Shown here: in pieces, positions 23,704 through 33,135 of the stretch
How positions within the stretch are numbered: position 1 is the first letter of the stretch
How the letters are laid out: every line of letters begins with the position of its first letter
Assembly: GCA_046160485.1 (NCBI GenBank)
Contig: JBJXGV010000026.1
Location: forward strand, 1-39,762
Length of the DNA: 39,762 bases
Reading direction: 5' to 3'
Source of the DNA: JBJXGV01 sp046160485
GTDB lineage: Bacteria; Orphanbacterota; Orphanbacteria; JBJXGV01
Notes under the pieces: generated by a model
Seen by the model: only the letters and a program-made list of their open reading frames with translations
Told to the model about the DNA's origin: nothing
Databases searched by the model: none
Position numbers and translations under genes: made by a program

Positions 23704-24515
23704 CGCCGGCCGCCGCCGCCGCGCGTGCCTTCGCTCCCGAGAATGGCGCGGCATCGCGCGAACACGGCGTGAAACATCTCGCGCGTCAGGCGCCCGGTCT
23801 GCGTGTTCTGACGGCTCGGGTGATACGACGTGACGAGAAGAGGCGGCTCCGTTGAGCGCGCGGCGCGCATCGAGGTCGCGCGCGCCGTCGACGCGGCTGC
23901 TGCGCGCGTGGCGCTCGGCGTGTGCAGCGCGTTGTGCGCGAACGCGGGCTTCGCGCCGGCCCACGGCGTGCCGCGCGCGGCGAGCGCCGCGAGGTACGCA
24001 TCGAACGCGATGCGCCCGAAGGAAAGCACGACCTGCACGCGCACCAACATCGAGAGCTCTTCGAGAAGGAAGCCGCGGCAGTTCGCGATCTCGGCGGGAG
24101 TCGGTTTGTTCGCGGGCGGCGCGCAGCGTGCGGATGCCGTCACGTACGCGCCCGAAAGCCGCAGCCCGTCTCCCGCGCCCGTCGTGTCGGGCTGATTCGC
24201 CCAGCCGTAGCGGTGGAGCGCTTCGTAGAGCCACGAGCCTGACGAATCGCCGGTAAACATGCGGCCGGTGCGATTCGCGCCGTGCGCTGCCGGTGCGAGT
24301 CCGATGATGAGAAGGCGCGCGTCGGGATCGCCGAAGCCGGGAACGGGGCGCCCCCAGTATTCCTCGTCGCGATACGCGCGGCGCTTCACGCGCGCGATCT
24401 CGCGGCAGTGCGCGCGAAGCCGCGGGCAGCGCTCGCACTCCGCAACGCGCCCGGCGAGATCGACGAACGGCGCGCGGCGTGTCTGCAGTAGCCGCGCCGC
24501 ATCGAGCGGTTTCAT
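23700..24515 (-). CDS. Family 5 uracil-DNA glycosylase (UDGb)
   Basis: Iron-sulfur uracil-DNA glycosylase that removes uracil, and in this family also hypoxanthine or other deaminated bases, starting base-excision repair. Motif 1 GLAPAAHGANRTGRMFTGDSSG is diagnostic for family 5 and lacks the family 4 acid. The later HPSRQNTQTGRLT is the second conserved loop. Cluster cysteines are in CERCPRLRAHC and in the C...C pair of ARCAPPANKPTPAEIANC. An Ala/Arg/Ser-rich insert of ~25 residues precedes the HPS loop. It follows the PhzF gene by 48 bp, probably in one transcript. Confidence 0.92.
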   Translation of the reverse strand: MKPLDAARLLQTRRAPFVDLAGRVAECERCPRLRAHCREIARVKRRAYRDEEYWGRPVPGFGDPDARLLIIGLAPAAHGANRTGRMFTGDSSGSWLYEALHRYGWANQPDTTGAGDGLRLSGAYVTASARCAPPANKPTPAEIANCRGFLLEELSMLVRVQVVLSFGRIAFDAYLAALAARGTPWAGAKPAFAHNALHTPSATRAAAASTARATSMRAARSTEPPLLVTSYHPSRQNTQTGRLTREMFHAVFARCRAILGSEGTRGGGGRR

Positions 24516-24563
24516 GCTCGCGATGCGAGTGTTGCGCGCACGCGCGACGTCGCCCCGTCCGGC

Positions 24564-25457
24564 CTAGCCAAAAAACGTCCCGCTCAGCACGGTCACCGCG
24601 GAGCCCGAAAGAAGCGCGCGATCCCCGGCGACGCGCGTTGCGACGAAACCTCCGCGCGTCGACGCCTGGTAGCCGACGAGCGAGGAGCGCGCGAGCCGCC
24701 CGCTCCAATACGGCCCGAGCGCGCAATGCGCCGCGCCTGTCACGGGGTCTTCGTCGATTCCGTATGGAGCGGCGAAGTAACGCGACACGAAGTCGTACTC
24801 GCCGGACTTCTCCGCGCGCGCGGTCGCGATGACTCCGGCTGGAACCTCGCGCGCAAGAAGCGCGAAGTCGGGACGCAGCGCGCGCACGATCGCCTCCGAT
24901 TCGAGTTCGAGCAGGTAGTCGATATCGCCGAGGCCGCGCTCGGCGGTTCGCCCGCAAAACAGAACGCGCGCGCCGCCGAGCGCACGCACCGCGGCGGCCG
25001 GCGCGGCCATCTTCGTGACCGGAAACGCGGGCAGATCGATCTCGATGCGCACGGCGTCCTGGGCCGCGGCCTCTTCCGTGCGCGGCGCGGAAGCGGCTTC
25101 GTCGTTCGGGACGCGGCGCGCGGCGAGCACGCCGCTGCGCGTCTCGAATCGCGCCGCGTCCGTCGGGGCGATCGCGCCGCTCTCCCACAGAATGTGCGCG
25201 GACGCGAGCGTCGCGTGCCCGCAGAGCGGCACCTCGGTCGTCGGCGTGAACCAGCGCAGCTCCCAGCTCGGGCCGGACGTCGCATCCTCGCCGCGCGTCA
25301 CGAACGCGGTCTCGGAGAGATTCATCTCCGCCGCGACGCTCTGCATCCATGCGTCGGTGCGCGGCGCGTCGAGAAGACAAACGGCGGCGGGGTTACCGCG
25401 AAACGGCTCGCTCGTAAACGCGTCGACTTGAAAAATTCGTGTTTCGGAACGTGGCAT
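24564..25457 (-). CDS. PhzF-family isomerase-like protein
   Basis: A 297-residue PhzF/DapF-fold protein. The N-terminus FQVDAFTSEPFRGNPAAVCLLD and NLSETAFV carry the catalytic Glu of PhzF; later PLCGHATLASAHILWE and DEDPVTGAAHCALGPYW are signature segments. No phenazine genes are present, so this is one of the many housekeeping paralogues (YddE-like) with unknown substrate. ATG at 25457 has GGAGG six bases upstream; the neighbouring TTG at 25460 is too close. An Ala-rich insert lies near residues 120-140. Confidence 0.9.
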   Translation of the reverse strand: MPRSETRIFQVDAFTSEPFRGNPAAVCLLDAPRTDAWMQSVAAEMNLSETAFVTRGEDATSGPSWELRWFTPTTEVPLCGHATLASAHILWESGAIAPTDAARFETRSGVLAARRVPNDEAASAPRTEEAAAQDAVRIEIDLPAFPVTKMAAPAAAVRALGGARVLFCGRTAERGLGDIDYLLELESEAIVRALRPDFALLAREVPAGVIATARAEKSGEYDFVSRYFAAPYGIDEDPVTGAAHCALGPYWSGRLARSSLVGYQASTRGGFVATRVAGDRALLSGSAVTVLSGTFFG

Positions 25458-25527
25458 CAAGATCCTCCGCCGGGTTCAGGGACGGCGCGAGGATACCGCA
25501 TCCGCGCGGCGCGCGCGGCAACGCGCG

Positions 25528-28500
25528 TTAGCGAACGAGCAGGAGTTTTGCCGTCGCGCGATGCGTGCCCTGCGTCAGGTCGACGAAGTAGTAGCCGGGC
25601 GCCACGGCGCGCCCGCCGTCGTCGGCGCCATTCCACGTGGCCTCCGAACGCTCATCCGCGGCGGGACCGATCGCGAGCGTGCGAACGCGCCGGCCCGTGA
25701 CATCGTAGATCGCGAGTTGAGCGGGCGCCCCCCGCGGAAGTTGGAACACGATACGCGCGCCGCCCGCGGCGGGATTCGGCCACGCGCTCACCGCGATCGC
25801 TCCGGGCGACGCGGGTGTGGCGGTCGCGCGGTCCGCCGCCGCCGCCGCGCCGGGATCGCTTCGCGACTCGCCGCCGCGTGCTCCGTCGCGCACTCCGCCT
25901 GCCCCCGCTTGGACGGCCGCCCCCACGAAGAATCGCACCGCCGATCGCGAGCTGTCGACGCACGCGATCATCGGGCGGCCGAGCGCGTCGTAATTGAGCA
26001 CCGTGAACGCGCCGACGCGGCCGCCGCGCTCGACGAAGTCGACCTTCCACGTCCCGCCGCTCTTCGTCGCGAACTTGAGGTCGCCTTGCGTGATGTCGAG
26101 CGTGCTGTGATACGAGATGCCGGGATTGCCTAGCGGATCGAGCCCGATGCAGTTCTGGTTGCCGACGACCTTCGCGGCTCCGGAGTCGACGATTTCGGCC
26201 GTCCATGCGCTCGCCGTGCGCCGTGCATATCCGAGCGCGTTGCCCGTTCGGTAGCTCACGTAGACATTTCCGTTCGTCGAATCGAACGCGATCGAAGTGA
26301 ATTGCGCGGCCGGCGCCTGCGTGAGTCCCGACGCCGCGGTTTCGATCGTCCACGCGCCGAGCGCGGGCTTCCGCGCGTACTTCAATCGCTGCGTCGACAA
26401 CTCCACGTACGCGAGTCGCGTCGTTCCGGCGCCATCGATGTGCATCGAACATCCTTCGCCGGAGCCGACCGTCTCGACCGTCCACGCGGTCGCGTTTCGT
26501 CGAGCGTAGTGAACCTCGGCGGGGACCCAGGCGGTGCCGTGCAGCGAGTACGCCATGTGAATCGTCCCGTCCGGTTCGCGGGCGATGTTCATCTGGTTCC
26601 CCGCGTAGAGCGTCGGCGAGCTTTCGATGAGGTTGTTGGTCCATGTCGTCGGCGTCTTCGTCGCGTAGCGAACCTCGCGCGCGTTGCCGACGAGTCGCGT
26701 GTAGCCGAAGTGCGGGTTGTCGCTCGCATCCATCGCGACCGAAGTGCCGATCGCAGCGCCGCTCACTTTCTCGGAGACCCACGACGCGCCGGACTTCACC
26801 GCGTAGTACATATCGTTGGTCGGCTTGCGGCCGTATGTCAGGCGCGGCTCGCCCGTGGGGCCGAACGCGAGCGCCGTTCCCGATCCGGCAAGGCTCGAGT
26901 CGACGATGTCGATCGTATCCCACTCGTAGGCCGGGATGGCGACCGGCGGGCACGCGAAGCCGTGCGCCGTGGCTGCGCCACAGAGTGCCGCGTGCCGCGG
27001 TGTGCCGTTCCACAGATTCCCGTCGTCGTCGTCCATGACGAAGTAGTCGAAAACTTGGTCGATCATCGTGTATCCGGAGTGCTTGAAGGCCTTCAGCCCG
27101 AAGTGCCACGCGCGCGCGAGCGTCGTCTCCGCCGCGGCGGCGTCGCCCATCTGGAGCTCGATCGCTTGGCGCGCGTCCCAATGAAAGCCGCAGAGAATGC
27201 GCAGCGTCTCGTAGGGGTCCGGCGAGATGTCGTCGGGCCAGCGCAGAGTATTGTCGCAGTTGCAATCGGGCCCAGGACATTCGTCGGGACACGATTCGTC
27301 GGAGTCGTCGCTCGGCCGGTCCGTCATGTGCGTCGCGAAAATCACCGCGTTGCCTTCCTCCATCGCGAGATCTCCGAGGAAGCCGTAGTCGCCGCGATTC
27401 AAACCGATGTGATGGCCGTATTCATGCGCGACGATTCCCGCCAATCGCGCCCGCGAGAACGAATACCCAGGCGGGGAGCTGCGATAGTCGCGCCGCCGCA
27501 GCCAGATGTTGCCGTCGCTCGTGTACGTGCCGCCGAACACGTAGCGGTTGCTGTTCGCGTTGACGGTGACGAGCGGCGGAATGAACGCGGGATCGATCGC
27601 CGCGAGAAACGCCCGTGAGCTCGTCGTCGTGTAGAAGGCGTCGCGCTCATCGGAACGCGGGGTCGTGGACGCGATGTGAACCGCCGCGGGCGCGAAGGTG
27701 CTCACCGCGGGCGTGAAGCGTGCGGCGCCCGACAGCGCGCGCTCGAATTCCCACGGGCCGGACGTCGCGGGGCGCGACGAGACCTTGATGACGCCGGTGA
27801 CGGCGCCTTCGTTCAAATCCTCGTGATAGGCGACGATGATCCCGTCGTCGGGAGCGATATCGAGTGACGTGTAGAGTCCGGCGGAAGAATTCGCGCCGTC
27901 GAGCAGATCCGCGAACCACGCGCCGCCCGAACGAATCGCGTACTTCGCGGACGTCGTTGTCGGTTCGTAGTACGCGATGACCGAGGCGCCCGTCGATTGC
28001 ACGCCGATCGAAGACCAGTGCCCGGCGTCGGCGTTGAAGAGGTCGACACCCTCGACCGTCCACGCGCCGCCGACGCGTTCGGCGTATTTCAGATCGCCGG
28101 CGCTCGCGGCGTAGTAGCTCACGTGCGGGTTCCCGGCGGCGTCGAGTGCGAGAGACGCGTGCGTGCCGGCTTGCGCGCCCGACGGCGCGTCGACCGTTTC
28201 GCGCGACCACGCGGCGCCGTTCTTCCACGCGTAGCGAAGGCTTCCCGTGCCGCCCGCCGTCGCGACGTGCGCGTACGCGATGCGCGGCAGCGCATCGGCG
28301 CCGAGCGCGAGCGAGCAATACTCGCCGACCGAATTGGCCGCGTCGATGCGGTGCGCTGTTTCGATCGACCATGCGCCCGCCGTCTTGCGCGCGAACTTGA
28401 GCGCGCGATTGGTCACGTCGTAGTACGCGATCGCGGGTTCGCCGGCGCTCGTCAGCGCGAGCGATGTGTGGCGCCCGACGACCCCGGACTGGTCGACAAC

Positions 28501-29826
28501 TTCGATCTGCCAGCCGGATTCCGCGCGTACCGCGTAGCGAAGGTCCCCGAACGTCTGGTCGTGGTAGCTGATGTGCGGCCACCCAGCGCCGTCGAACGCG
28601 AGGCTACTCCACGTTCCGACGTCGTTCGCGATGTCGACGAGTTCGACCGACCAAACGCCGCCGCGCTTCCACGCGTAGTAGAGATCGTTGTTGGCCTCGG
28701 TGTTTTGGTTGTTCGCGTAGCTAATGCCGATCTCGTCGCCGTACACTTCGAGCGAGACATGCGTGCCGCCGTCTTCGTAGTAGGGATTTGAGCGCACGGT
28801 GACGCCGGGCCCTTTCAGTTCGATGACCGCATTCGCGTATCCCGGGCCGGGAGCGGGAATGGAGAACGCGCCCGCGGCGTCGGTCGTGTCCTTCCCGACA
28901 CCCGCGATGTCGATGATGATGTTGCCGAGAGGCACGTCCGGCGTGAATCCCTCGCACGGACTCAGCGTCTCGATATCCGCGGTGACCGTGCCGGCGTAGC
29001 GCGTCGCGTGGCGGCGCAGTGCGCTCCTGCGGAGAATCGCGCCGCTCGTGGCGTCGACATCGATCGCGTACGCGTCGCCCGGCGCGCGCTCCGCCTCGAT
29101 CCGATGCACGGTGCGATACTCGATTCGGCGCTGCCCTGACTCTTCGATGCGAATCGGCAAGAGCGACGTGCGGAGGATTCGCGGCGCCGACGCGGCGAGC
29201 GATCCGGCCGCGACGATGGAATTCGCGGCGATGGCGGCCGCTCGCTCCGGCGGGATCGCGATCGCGCTCGGCACCGGATTGGCGTGCGCGTCCGACCCGA
29301 ACACGCACACCCTTCCGTCGTCGGTCAACACGACATTGGCGACAGCGCCTTCGACCGGCAACCGGCCACCGCTCGCGTCAGGATGCTCGATCTCCTGCTG
29401 GAAGAGGACGACCCACTTGCCGAGCGCGTGCGTCGCGCGGGTGGGACGCAGCGCCTCGGGATCGGAGACGCCGAAGAGATCCGGATACGTCTTCACGAAG
29501 CGGCGCGCGTTCGCGATCGCGTCGGCCTCGGTCGCGATGGGGCGCTCGGACCATTCGACTCCCTCGCCGAAGGCGCGCCGCGCCGTCGCGGTGAATGGGT
29601 TCCACGCGTAGACGGCCCACGCGCCGGACAGCGTCTCTTCGAGTCGCGCCGCGAAAGCGTCGTACTCCGGAATCGCCGCCGGCTCGGGAAGCATGATCGG
29701 TCGTAGCGGCGCGGACGGGTCCGCGATTTCCAGCGCGTCACGGATCTCGATCTCGTCGGCCAGCGCGCTTGTCGCGAAAACGGAAATCACGATGGCCAAG
29801 AGGGGTGTTGCGAGGGGGTGTCGCAT
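25528..29826 (-). CDS. Large secreted HExxH metalloprotease with interleaved beta repeats and FlgD-like sorting domain
   Basis: A 1432-residue exported protein. ATG at 29826 follows AGGAGG and begins a signal peptide (LLAIVISVFATSALA). Residues ~35-270 resemble the fungalysin/thermolysin propeptide plus PepSY. A small beta domain (~290-340) leads to seven or so ~45-50-residue repeats with SLALDAAGNPHVSYYA and LKYAxRxGGAW patterns (~345-700), likely a beta-propeller. The protease domain follows: H801-E-Y-G-H805 in VAHEYGHHIG, with E823 or E824 in LAMEEGNAV as third ligand. A second set of the same repeats (~970-1320) follows. The last ~85 residues are a FlgD-like sandwich (WPNPAAGGARIVFQL, IYDVTGRRVRTL, APGYYFV). 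Own promoter. Confidence 0.85.
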   Translation of the reverse strand: MRHPLATPLLAIVISVFATSALADEIEIRDALEIADPSAPLRPIMLPEPAAIPEYDAFAARLEETLSGAWAVYAWNPFTATARRAFGEGVEWSERPIATEADAIANARRFVKTYPDLFGVSDPEALRPTRATHALGKWVVLFQQEIEHPDASGGRLPVEGAVANVVLTDDGRVCVFGSDAHANPVPSAIAIPPERAAAIAANSIVAAGSLAASAPRILRTSLLPIRIEESGQRRIEYRTVHRIEAERAPGDAYAIDVDATSGAILRRSALRRHATRYAGTVTADIETLSPCEGFTPDVPLGNIIIDIAGVGKDTTDAAGAFSIPAPGPGYANAVIELKGPGVTVRSNPYYEDGGTHVSLEVYGDEIGISYANNQNTEANNDLYYAWKRGGVWSVELVDIANDVGTWSSLAFDGAGWPHISYHDQTFGDLRYAVRAESGWQIEVVDQSGVVGRHTSLALTSAGEPAIAYYDVTNRALKFARKTAGAWSIETAHRIDAANSVGEYCSLALGADALPRIAYAHVATAGGTGSLRYAWKNGAAWSRETVDAPSGAQAGTHASLALDAAGNPHVSYYAASAGDLKYAERVGGAWTVEGVDLFNADAGHWSSIGVQSTGASVIAYYEPTTTSAKYAIRSGGAWFADLLDGANSSAGLYTSLDIAPDDGIIVAYHEDLNEGAVTGVIKVSSRPATSGPWEFERALSGAARFTPAVSTFAPAAVHIASTTPRSDERDAFYTTTSSRAFLAAIDPAFIPPLVTVNANSNRYVFGGTYTSDGNIWLRRRDYRSSPPGYSFSRARLAGIVAHEYGHHIGLNRGDYGFLGDLAMEEGNAVIFATHMTDRPSDDSDESCPDECPGPDCNCDNTLRWPDDISPDPYETLRILCGFHWDARQAIELQMGDAAAAETTLARAWHFGLKAFKHSGYTMIDQVFDYFVMDDDDGNLWNGTPRHAALCGAATAHGFACPPVAIPAYEWDTIDIVDSSLAGSGTALAFGPTGEPRLTYGRKPTNDMYYAVKSGASWVSEKVSGAAIGTSVAMDASDNPHFGYTRLVGNAREVRYATKTPTTWTNNLIESSPTLYAGNQMNIAREPDGTIHMAYSLHGTAWVPAEVHYARRNATAWTVETVGSGEGCSMHIDGAGTTRLAYVELSTQRLKYARKPALGAWTIETAASGLTQAPAAQFTSIAFDSTNGNVYVSYRTGNALGYARRTASAWTAEIVDSGAAKVVGNQNCIGLDPLGNPGISYHSTLDITQGDLKFATKSGGTWKVDFVERGGRVGAFTVLNYDALGRPMIACVDSSRSAVRFFVGAAVQAGAGGVRDGARGGESRSDPGAAAAADRATATPASPGAIAVSAWPNPAAGGARIVFQLPRGAPAQLAIYDVTGRRVRTLAIGPAADERSEATWNGADDGGRAVAPGYYFVDLTQGTHRATAKLLLVR

Positions 29827-29865
29827 CCCTGCCTCCTGGAAGGTTGTGATTCGGAAGACTGGACC

Positions 29866-29895
29866 ACTATCTGCCCGGGGCGTCGGAAGTGTCAA
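29866..29895 (-). promoter_or_regulatory. Promoter of the secreted metalloprotease
   Basis: On the minus strand, -35 TTGACA (perfect, 29895-29890), 18-bp spacer, -10 GATAGT (29871-29866, four of six). Predicted start ~33 bases before the ATG at 29826, with AGGAGG in between. Confidence 0.65.
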
Positions 29896-30014
29896 TGGCG
29901 CCAGGACTCGCAGCGCTTGAACGCGCGCGCGGCGCGCGCTAGGATCGCCGCCGGCGTCGGAGGGCGGGCTGTCGAGCCCGTGAAGGCTCCCACCATCCGG
30001 CCCACAGGTGACAC

Positions 30015-31085
30015 ATGAACGACGCAATCTCGAACGCGCCCGGCGATTCCCGCGAGGCGATCCGCTGCATCGGCCTCATCTCGGGCGGCCTCGACAGCTC
30101 CATCGCGACAGTCCACATGAAGCGGCTCGGCTTCGACGTCGTGGGCATCAACTTCTCGACCGGGTTCTGCTCGTCGGACCACCTCCGCATGATGGGGCGC
30201 ACCGAGAAGAAGACGTACCGCAACGAGGCGCTGCGCGCGGGCGCGGACTACGACGTGCCGATCGAACTCGTCGACGTCGCGGAGGAATATCTCGGCGCGG
30301 TGCTCGCGCAGCCGAAGCATGGCTTTGGGCAGAACATGAATCCGTGCGTCGATTGCCGCGCGTTCATGTTCACGAAGGCGCGCGGGCTTCTCGAGGAGAA
30401 CAACGCGCGGTTCATCTTTACCGGCGAGGTGCTCGGCCAGCGCCCGATGTCGCAGCATCGTTTCGCGCTGCGCACGATCGAACGCGAGTCGGGGCTCGAG
30501 GGGCGCGTCGTGCGTCCGCTCTCCGGGCAGCTTCTGCCGCCGACGATTCCCGAGAAGGAAGGTTGGCTCCGCCGCGAAGACCTGCTCGCGATCAGCGGCC
30601 GCGGCCGCAAGGAACAGATTCGTCTCGCCGCCGAATATGGAATCGACGACTACCCGCAGCCGGCGGGCGGCTGCTGCGTGCTGACGGACGAATCGTATTC
30701 GCGGCGGCTGCGCGATCAGCTCGCGTTCGTCGATGTTCGCAGCCTCACGCGCGAGCAGTGCACGCTCCTAAAGGTCGGCCGCCACCTTCGGCTGCCGAGC
30801 GGCGTGAAGGTCATCGTCGGCCGCGACGAGCAGGAGAACGACTTCCTGCAAGAGCGCGCGGACGGCCGCTGGACGCTGCAAGCGCTCGATTTCCCCGGAG
30901 CGATCGCGCTCGCGGAAGGCGAGCCGAACGAAGAGGAGTTGCGCGCCGTCGCGGCGATCACCGCGCGCTACTCCGACGGCAAGGGCGAAGCGCAGGTCAC
31001 CGTGTGGGCCGGCCGCGGCGTCGAGTCGCGCGAAATCTCCGTCGTCCCCGCCGAAGACGCGCTCGTTCACGCGCTTCTCATCTAG
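30015..31085 (+). CDS. PP-loop tRNA thiouridylase-like protein with DUF814/NFACT-R-like C-terminus
   Basis: A 356-residue protein. The PP-loop ATP pyrophosphatase motif is ISGGLDSSIA at residues ~22-31, followed by NMNPCVDCRAFMF, a Cys pair in the place where MnmA/ThiI-like sulfurtransferases have catalytic Cys, then EVLGQRPMSQ and the second Cys site PAGGCCVL. This layout is that of MnmA/ThiI-like tRNA thiolation proteins. The C-terminal third (LLKVGRHLRLPSGVKVIVGRDEQENDFL) looks like the DUF814/NFACT-R RNA-binding domain. The target nucleoside is unknown. Its start region overlaps, on the opposite strand, only the leader of the protease. Confidence 0.75.
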   Translation: MNDAISNAPGDSREAIRCIGLISGGLDSSIATVHMKRLGFDVVGINFSTGFCSSDHLRMMGRTEKKTYRNEALRAGADYDVPIELVDVAEEYLGAVLAQPKHGFGQNMNPCVDCRAFMFTKARGLLEENNARFIFTGEVLGQRPMSQHRFALRTIERESGLEGRVVRPLSGQLLPPTIPEKEGWLRREDLLAISGRGRKEQIRLAAEYGIDDYPQPAGGCCVLTDESYSRRLRDQLAFVDVRSLTREQCTLLKVGRHLRLPSGVKVIVGRDEQENDFLQERADGRWTLQALDFPGAIALAEGEPNEEELRAVAAITARYSDGKGEAQVTVWAGRGVESREISVVPAEDALVHALLI

Positions 31086-31150
31086 CGCCGCGAACGCGGC
31101 GGTCTTCCCGGCCGCAATTCCGCTCAGCTCCCGTGCCTCCTTCGAGCCGG

Positions 31151-31172
31151 CGCCTCGCTTCGAAGCGGGGCG
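31151..31172 (+). terminator. Hairpin after the PP-loop gene
   Basis: CGCCTCGCTT (31151-31160) pairs with AAGCGGGGCG (31163-31172) with one G-T pair; the innermost pairs must open to make a loop. Only a short TTT follows, so it is a weak terminator candidate ~65 bp after the stop codon. The rest of 31086-31311 shows no gene. Confidence 0.4.
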
Positions 31173-31311
31173 TCGCGCCTTTCGCGAAATAATTCGTGTG
31201 CGATTCGTGTGTGCGCCCTCGTTCATCCAATGACGCGCCACAACCCCAGCGCGCGTCGCCACGCGCACGACAACCGGCGCACACACACAAAGCTCGAGGA
31301 GGAGTGGCAAC

Positions 31312-33081
31312 ATGAACGGATCAGTGAAGAGCGTCGTCGCGGCAATGATCGTCGCCGCCGCCATCGTCGCGGGCGCCGCACGCGCGCACGCCGCCATCAG
31401 TTGGGAAATCACGTATCAAGGCGAGATCAAGGACGGCGGCGTGCCGATGAACGGCACCGTCGATCTGGCATTCAAACTTTTCACGATCGCGAATGTTCAA
31501 GTCGGGCCGACGGTGATCAAAGACGACGTGGTCGTGACGAACGGCGTCTTCACTGCGCAGGTGGACTTCACGAACGGTGGAATTCTCGGCGGGATCTTCG
31601 ACGGCAACGAGCGCTTCATCGAGGTCACGGTCAATGGGACGACGCTCGCGCCGAGGCAGCGTCTCGCGCCGGCGCCGCACGCGGCCGTGTCGACGCTCCT
31701 CGTGATGCCGTACGCCGAGCGCACGGTGGTCAACGGCCCCGCGTTTTTCTTGCAGAACGACTCGCAGGCGCCCAACACCATCACGATGTGGGTGCAGAAC
31801 AGTTCCGCGGATTCCGGCTGCGTGGCGGTCTTCGGCGACGCCTCGGCCGCGACACCGCTCAACACGGTCGGCGTCCTCGGCCGCAGCGCGGCGGATAACG
31901 GTTACGGCGTGATCGGCGATGCGACATCGCTCGTCGGCAACGTCTCCGGCGTCTATGGCTCAGTCTCGAGCCCGTCCGGCAACGGCGTCTTCGGCGTCGC
32001 AAACTCGCCGACCGGTTCGACGCGCGGCGTCTACGGCAAGGTGCTCTCGAGCAGCGGGCACGCCGGCTACTTCGATGGCCGCGGCTACTTCAGCGATGCC
32101 CTCGGGATTGGGACGACGAACCCCGGCTACGCTCTCCACGTGAGCGGCAATGGTTCGTCGATTCTCGGCGAAAGTAACGACAGAATCAGCACGAAGCTCT
32201 CGCTCAAGAACACCGACACGGGTGGTCAAACCTGGACGATGAGGTCGACCGGCTCGTTTGATTCGCAGGGCGCCGGGAAGTTCAAGATCGGGACGGTCGG
32301 CAACGAGAACCGGCTCTGCGTGACGAACAGTTTCGTCGGCATCGGGCGCTCGACGGCGATTGGCGCGTCAGACTTCGCGATCGAGTCGGACGCCACCGGC
32401 ACGGGCTACGGCGGCATGTACGTCAACACGCCGAGCGCTACCGGGAGGCCGTTCTACGGATACGCGACCGACGGGGATGCGGCGTCGTGGACTTACTATG
32501 ACGGCATCACGGCGTCGTGGCGGCTCTTCCACGCCGGTGCCGAGCGGCTCGCCGTGACCGGCTTGGGCAACGTCGGGATCGGCACGACGAGCCCCGCGTT
32601 TCTGTTGCACGTCGACGGCTCCGCGGGGAAACCGGGCGGCGGGTCGTGGTCGGTCGCGTCGGATTCGCGCCTGAAGAAGAACGTGGAATCGCTCGACGGC
32701 GCGCTCGAGTCGCTCCTGTCGCTGCGCGGCGTGACGTACGAGTACATCGACGCGGCGCGTTGCAACGAGCTTCCGGGGCGTCAGGTCGGGATGATCGCGC
32801 AAGAGGTGGAGCGCGTCTTCCCCGATTGGGTGGAGACGGCGGCGGATGGTTACAAGCGGCTCGCGTTCCGCGGATTCGAGGCGCTGACCGTGGAGGCGTT
32901 GCGTGAACTCGCCGCGCAGCAGGATGCGCAGCTTGCCGCGCAGAACGAAAAGATCGGCGTGCTCGAAACCGAAGTCGCCGAGCTTCGCACGATGGTGCAA
33001 GCGATCGCGATGCAGAGCGGCATGAACGGGACGGTGCGCTCCGCGGCCGAGTGGACGCCGGCTGCGCGCGTTGCGAATTAA
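31312..33081 (+). CDS. Secreted protein with C-terminal Peptidase S74 intramolecular chaperone domain
   Basis: A 589-residue exported protein; the signal peptide VVAAMIVAAAIVAGAARAHA ends near residue 27. Residues ~30-130 form a beta domain seen before repetitive fibre regions (ITYQGEIKDGG, PRQRLAPAPHAAVS). Gly-rich repeats such as GVLGRSAADNGYGVIGD, GVYGSVSSPSGNGVFGV and GIGTTNPGYALHVSGNG follow (~175-445). The S74 domain starts at S450-D451 in SDSRLKKNVESLDGALE, the self-cleavage dyad, and continues with QVGMIAQEVERVFPDWV. It ends in a trimeric coiled coil (~540-575). S74 domains normally trimerise a fibre and then cleave off. GAGGAGG precedes the ATG. Likely a cell-surface fibre. Confidence 0.85.
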   Translation: MNGSVKSVVAAMIVAAAIVAGAARAHAAISWEITYQGEIKDGGVPMNGTVDLAFKLFTIANVQVGPTVIKDDVVVTNGVFTAQVDFTNGGILGGIFDGNERFIEVTVNGTTLAPRQRLAPAPHAAVSTLLVMPYAERTVVNGPAFFLQNDSQAPNTITMWVQNSSADSGCVAVFGDASAATPLNTVGVLGRSAADNGYGVIGDATSLVGNVSGVYGSVSSPSGNGVFGVANSPTGSTRGVYGKVLSSSGHAGYFDGRGYFSDALGIGTTNPGYALHVSGNGSSILGESNDRISTKLSLKNTDTGGQTWTMRSTGSFDSQGAGKFKIGTVGNENRLCVTNSFVGIGRSTAIGASDFAIESDATGTGYGGMYVNTPSATGRPFYGYATDGDAASWTYYDGITASWRLFHAGAERLAVTGLGNVGIGTTSPAFLLHVDGSAGKPGGGSWSVASDSRLKKNVESLDGALESLLSLRGVTYEYIDAARCNELPGRQVGMIAQEVERVFPDWVETAADGYKRLAFRGFEALTVEALRELAAQQDAQLAAQNEKIGVLETEVAELRTMVQAIAMQSGMNGTVRSAAEWTPAARVAN

Positions 33082-33135
33082 CATGCGATCGTCATCGCAC
33101 ACGACCGCGCACCGTTCCTTAGATCAGGAGAGCAG

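Noticed and set aside
31312..33081. Prophage tail fibre
   Set aside because: The protein has a Sec signal peptide and no phage structural or replication genes are nearby.
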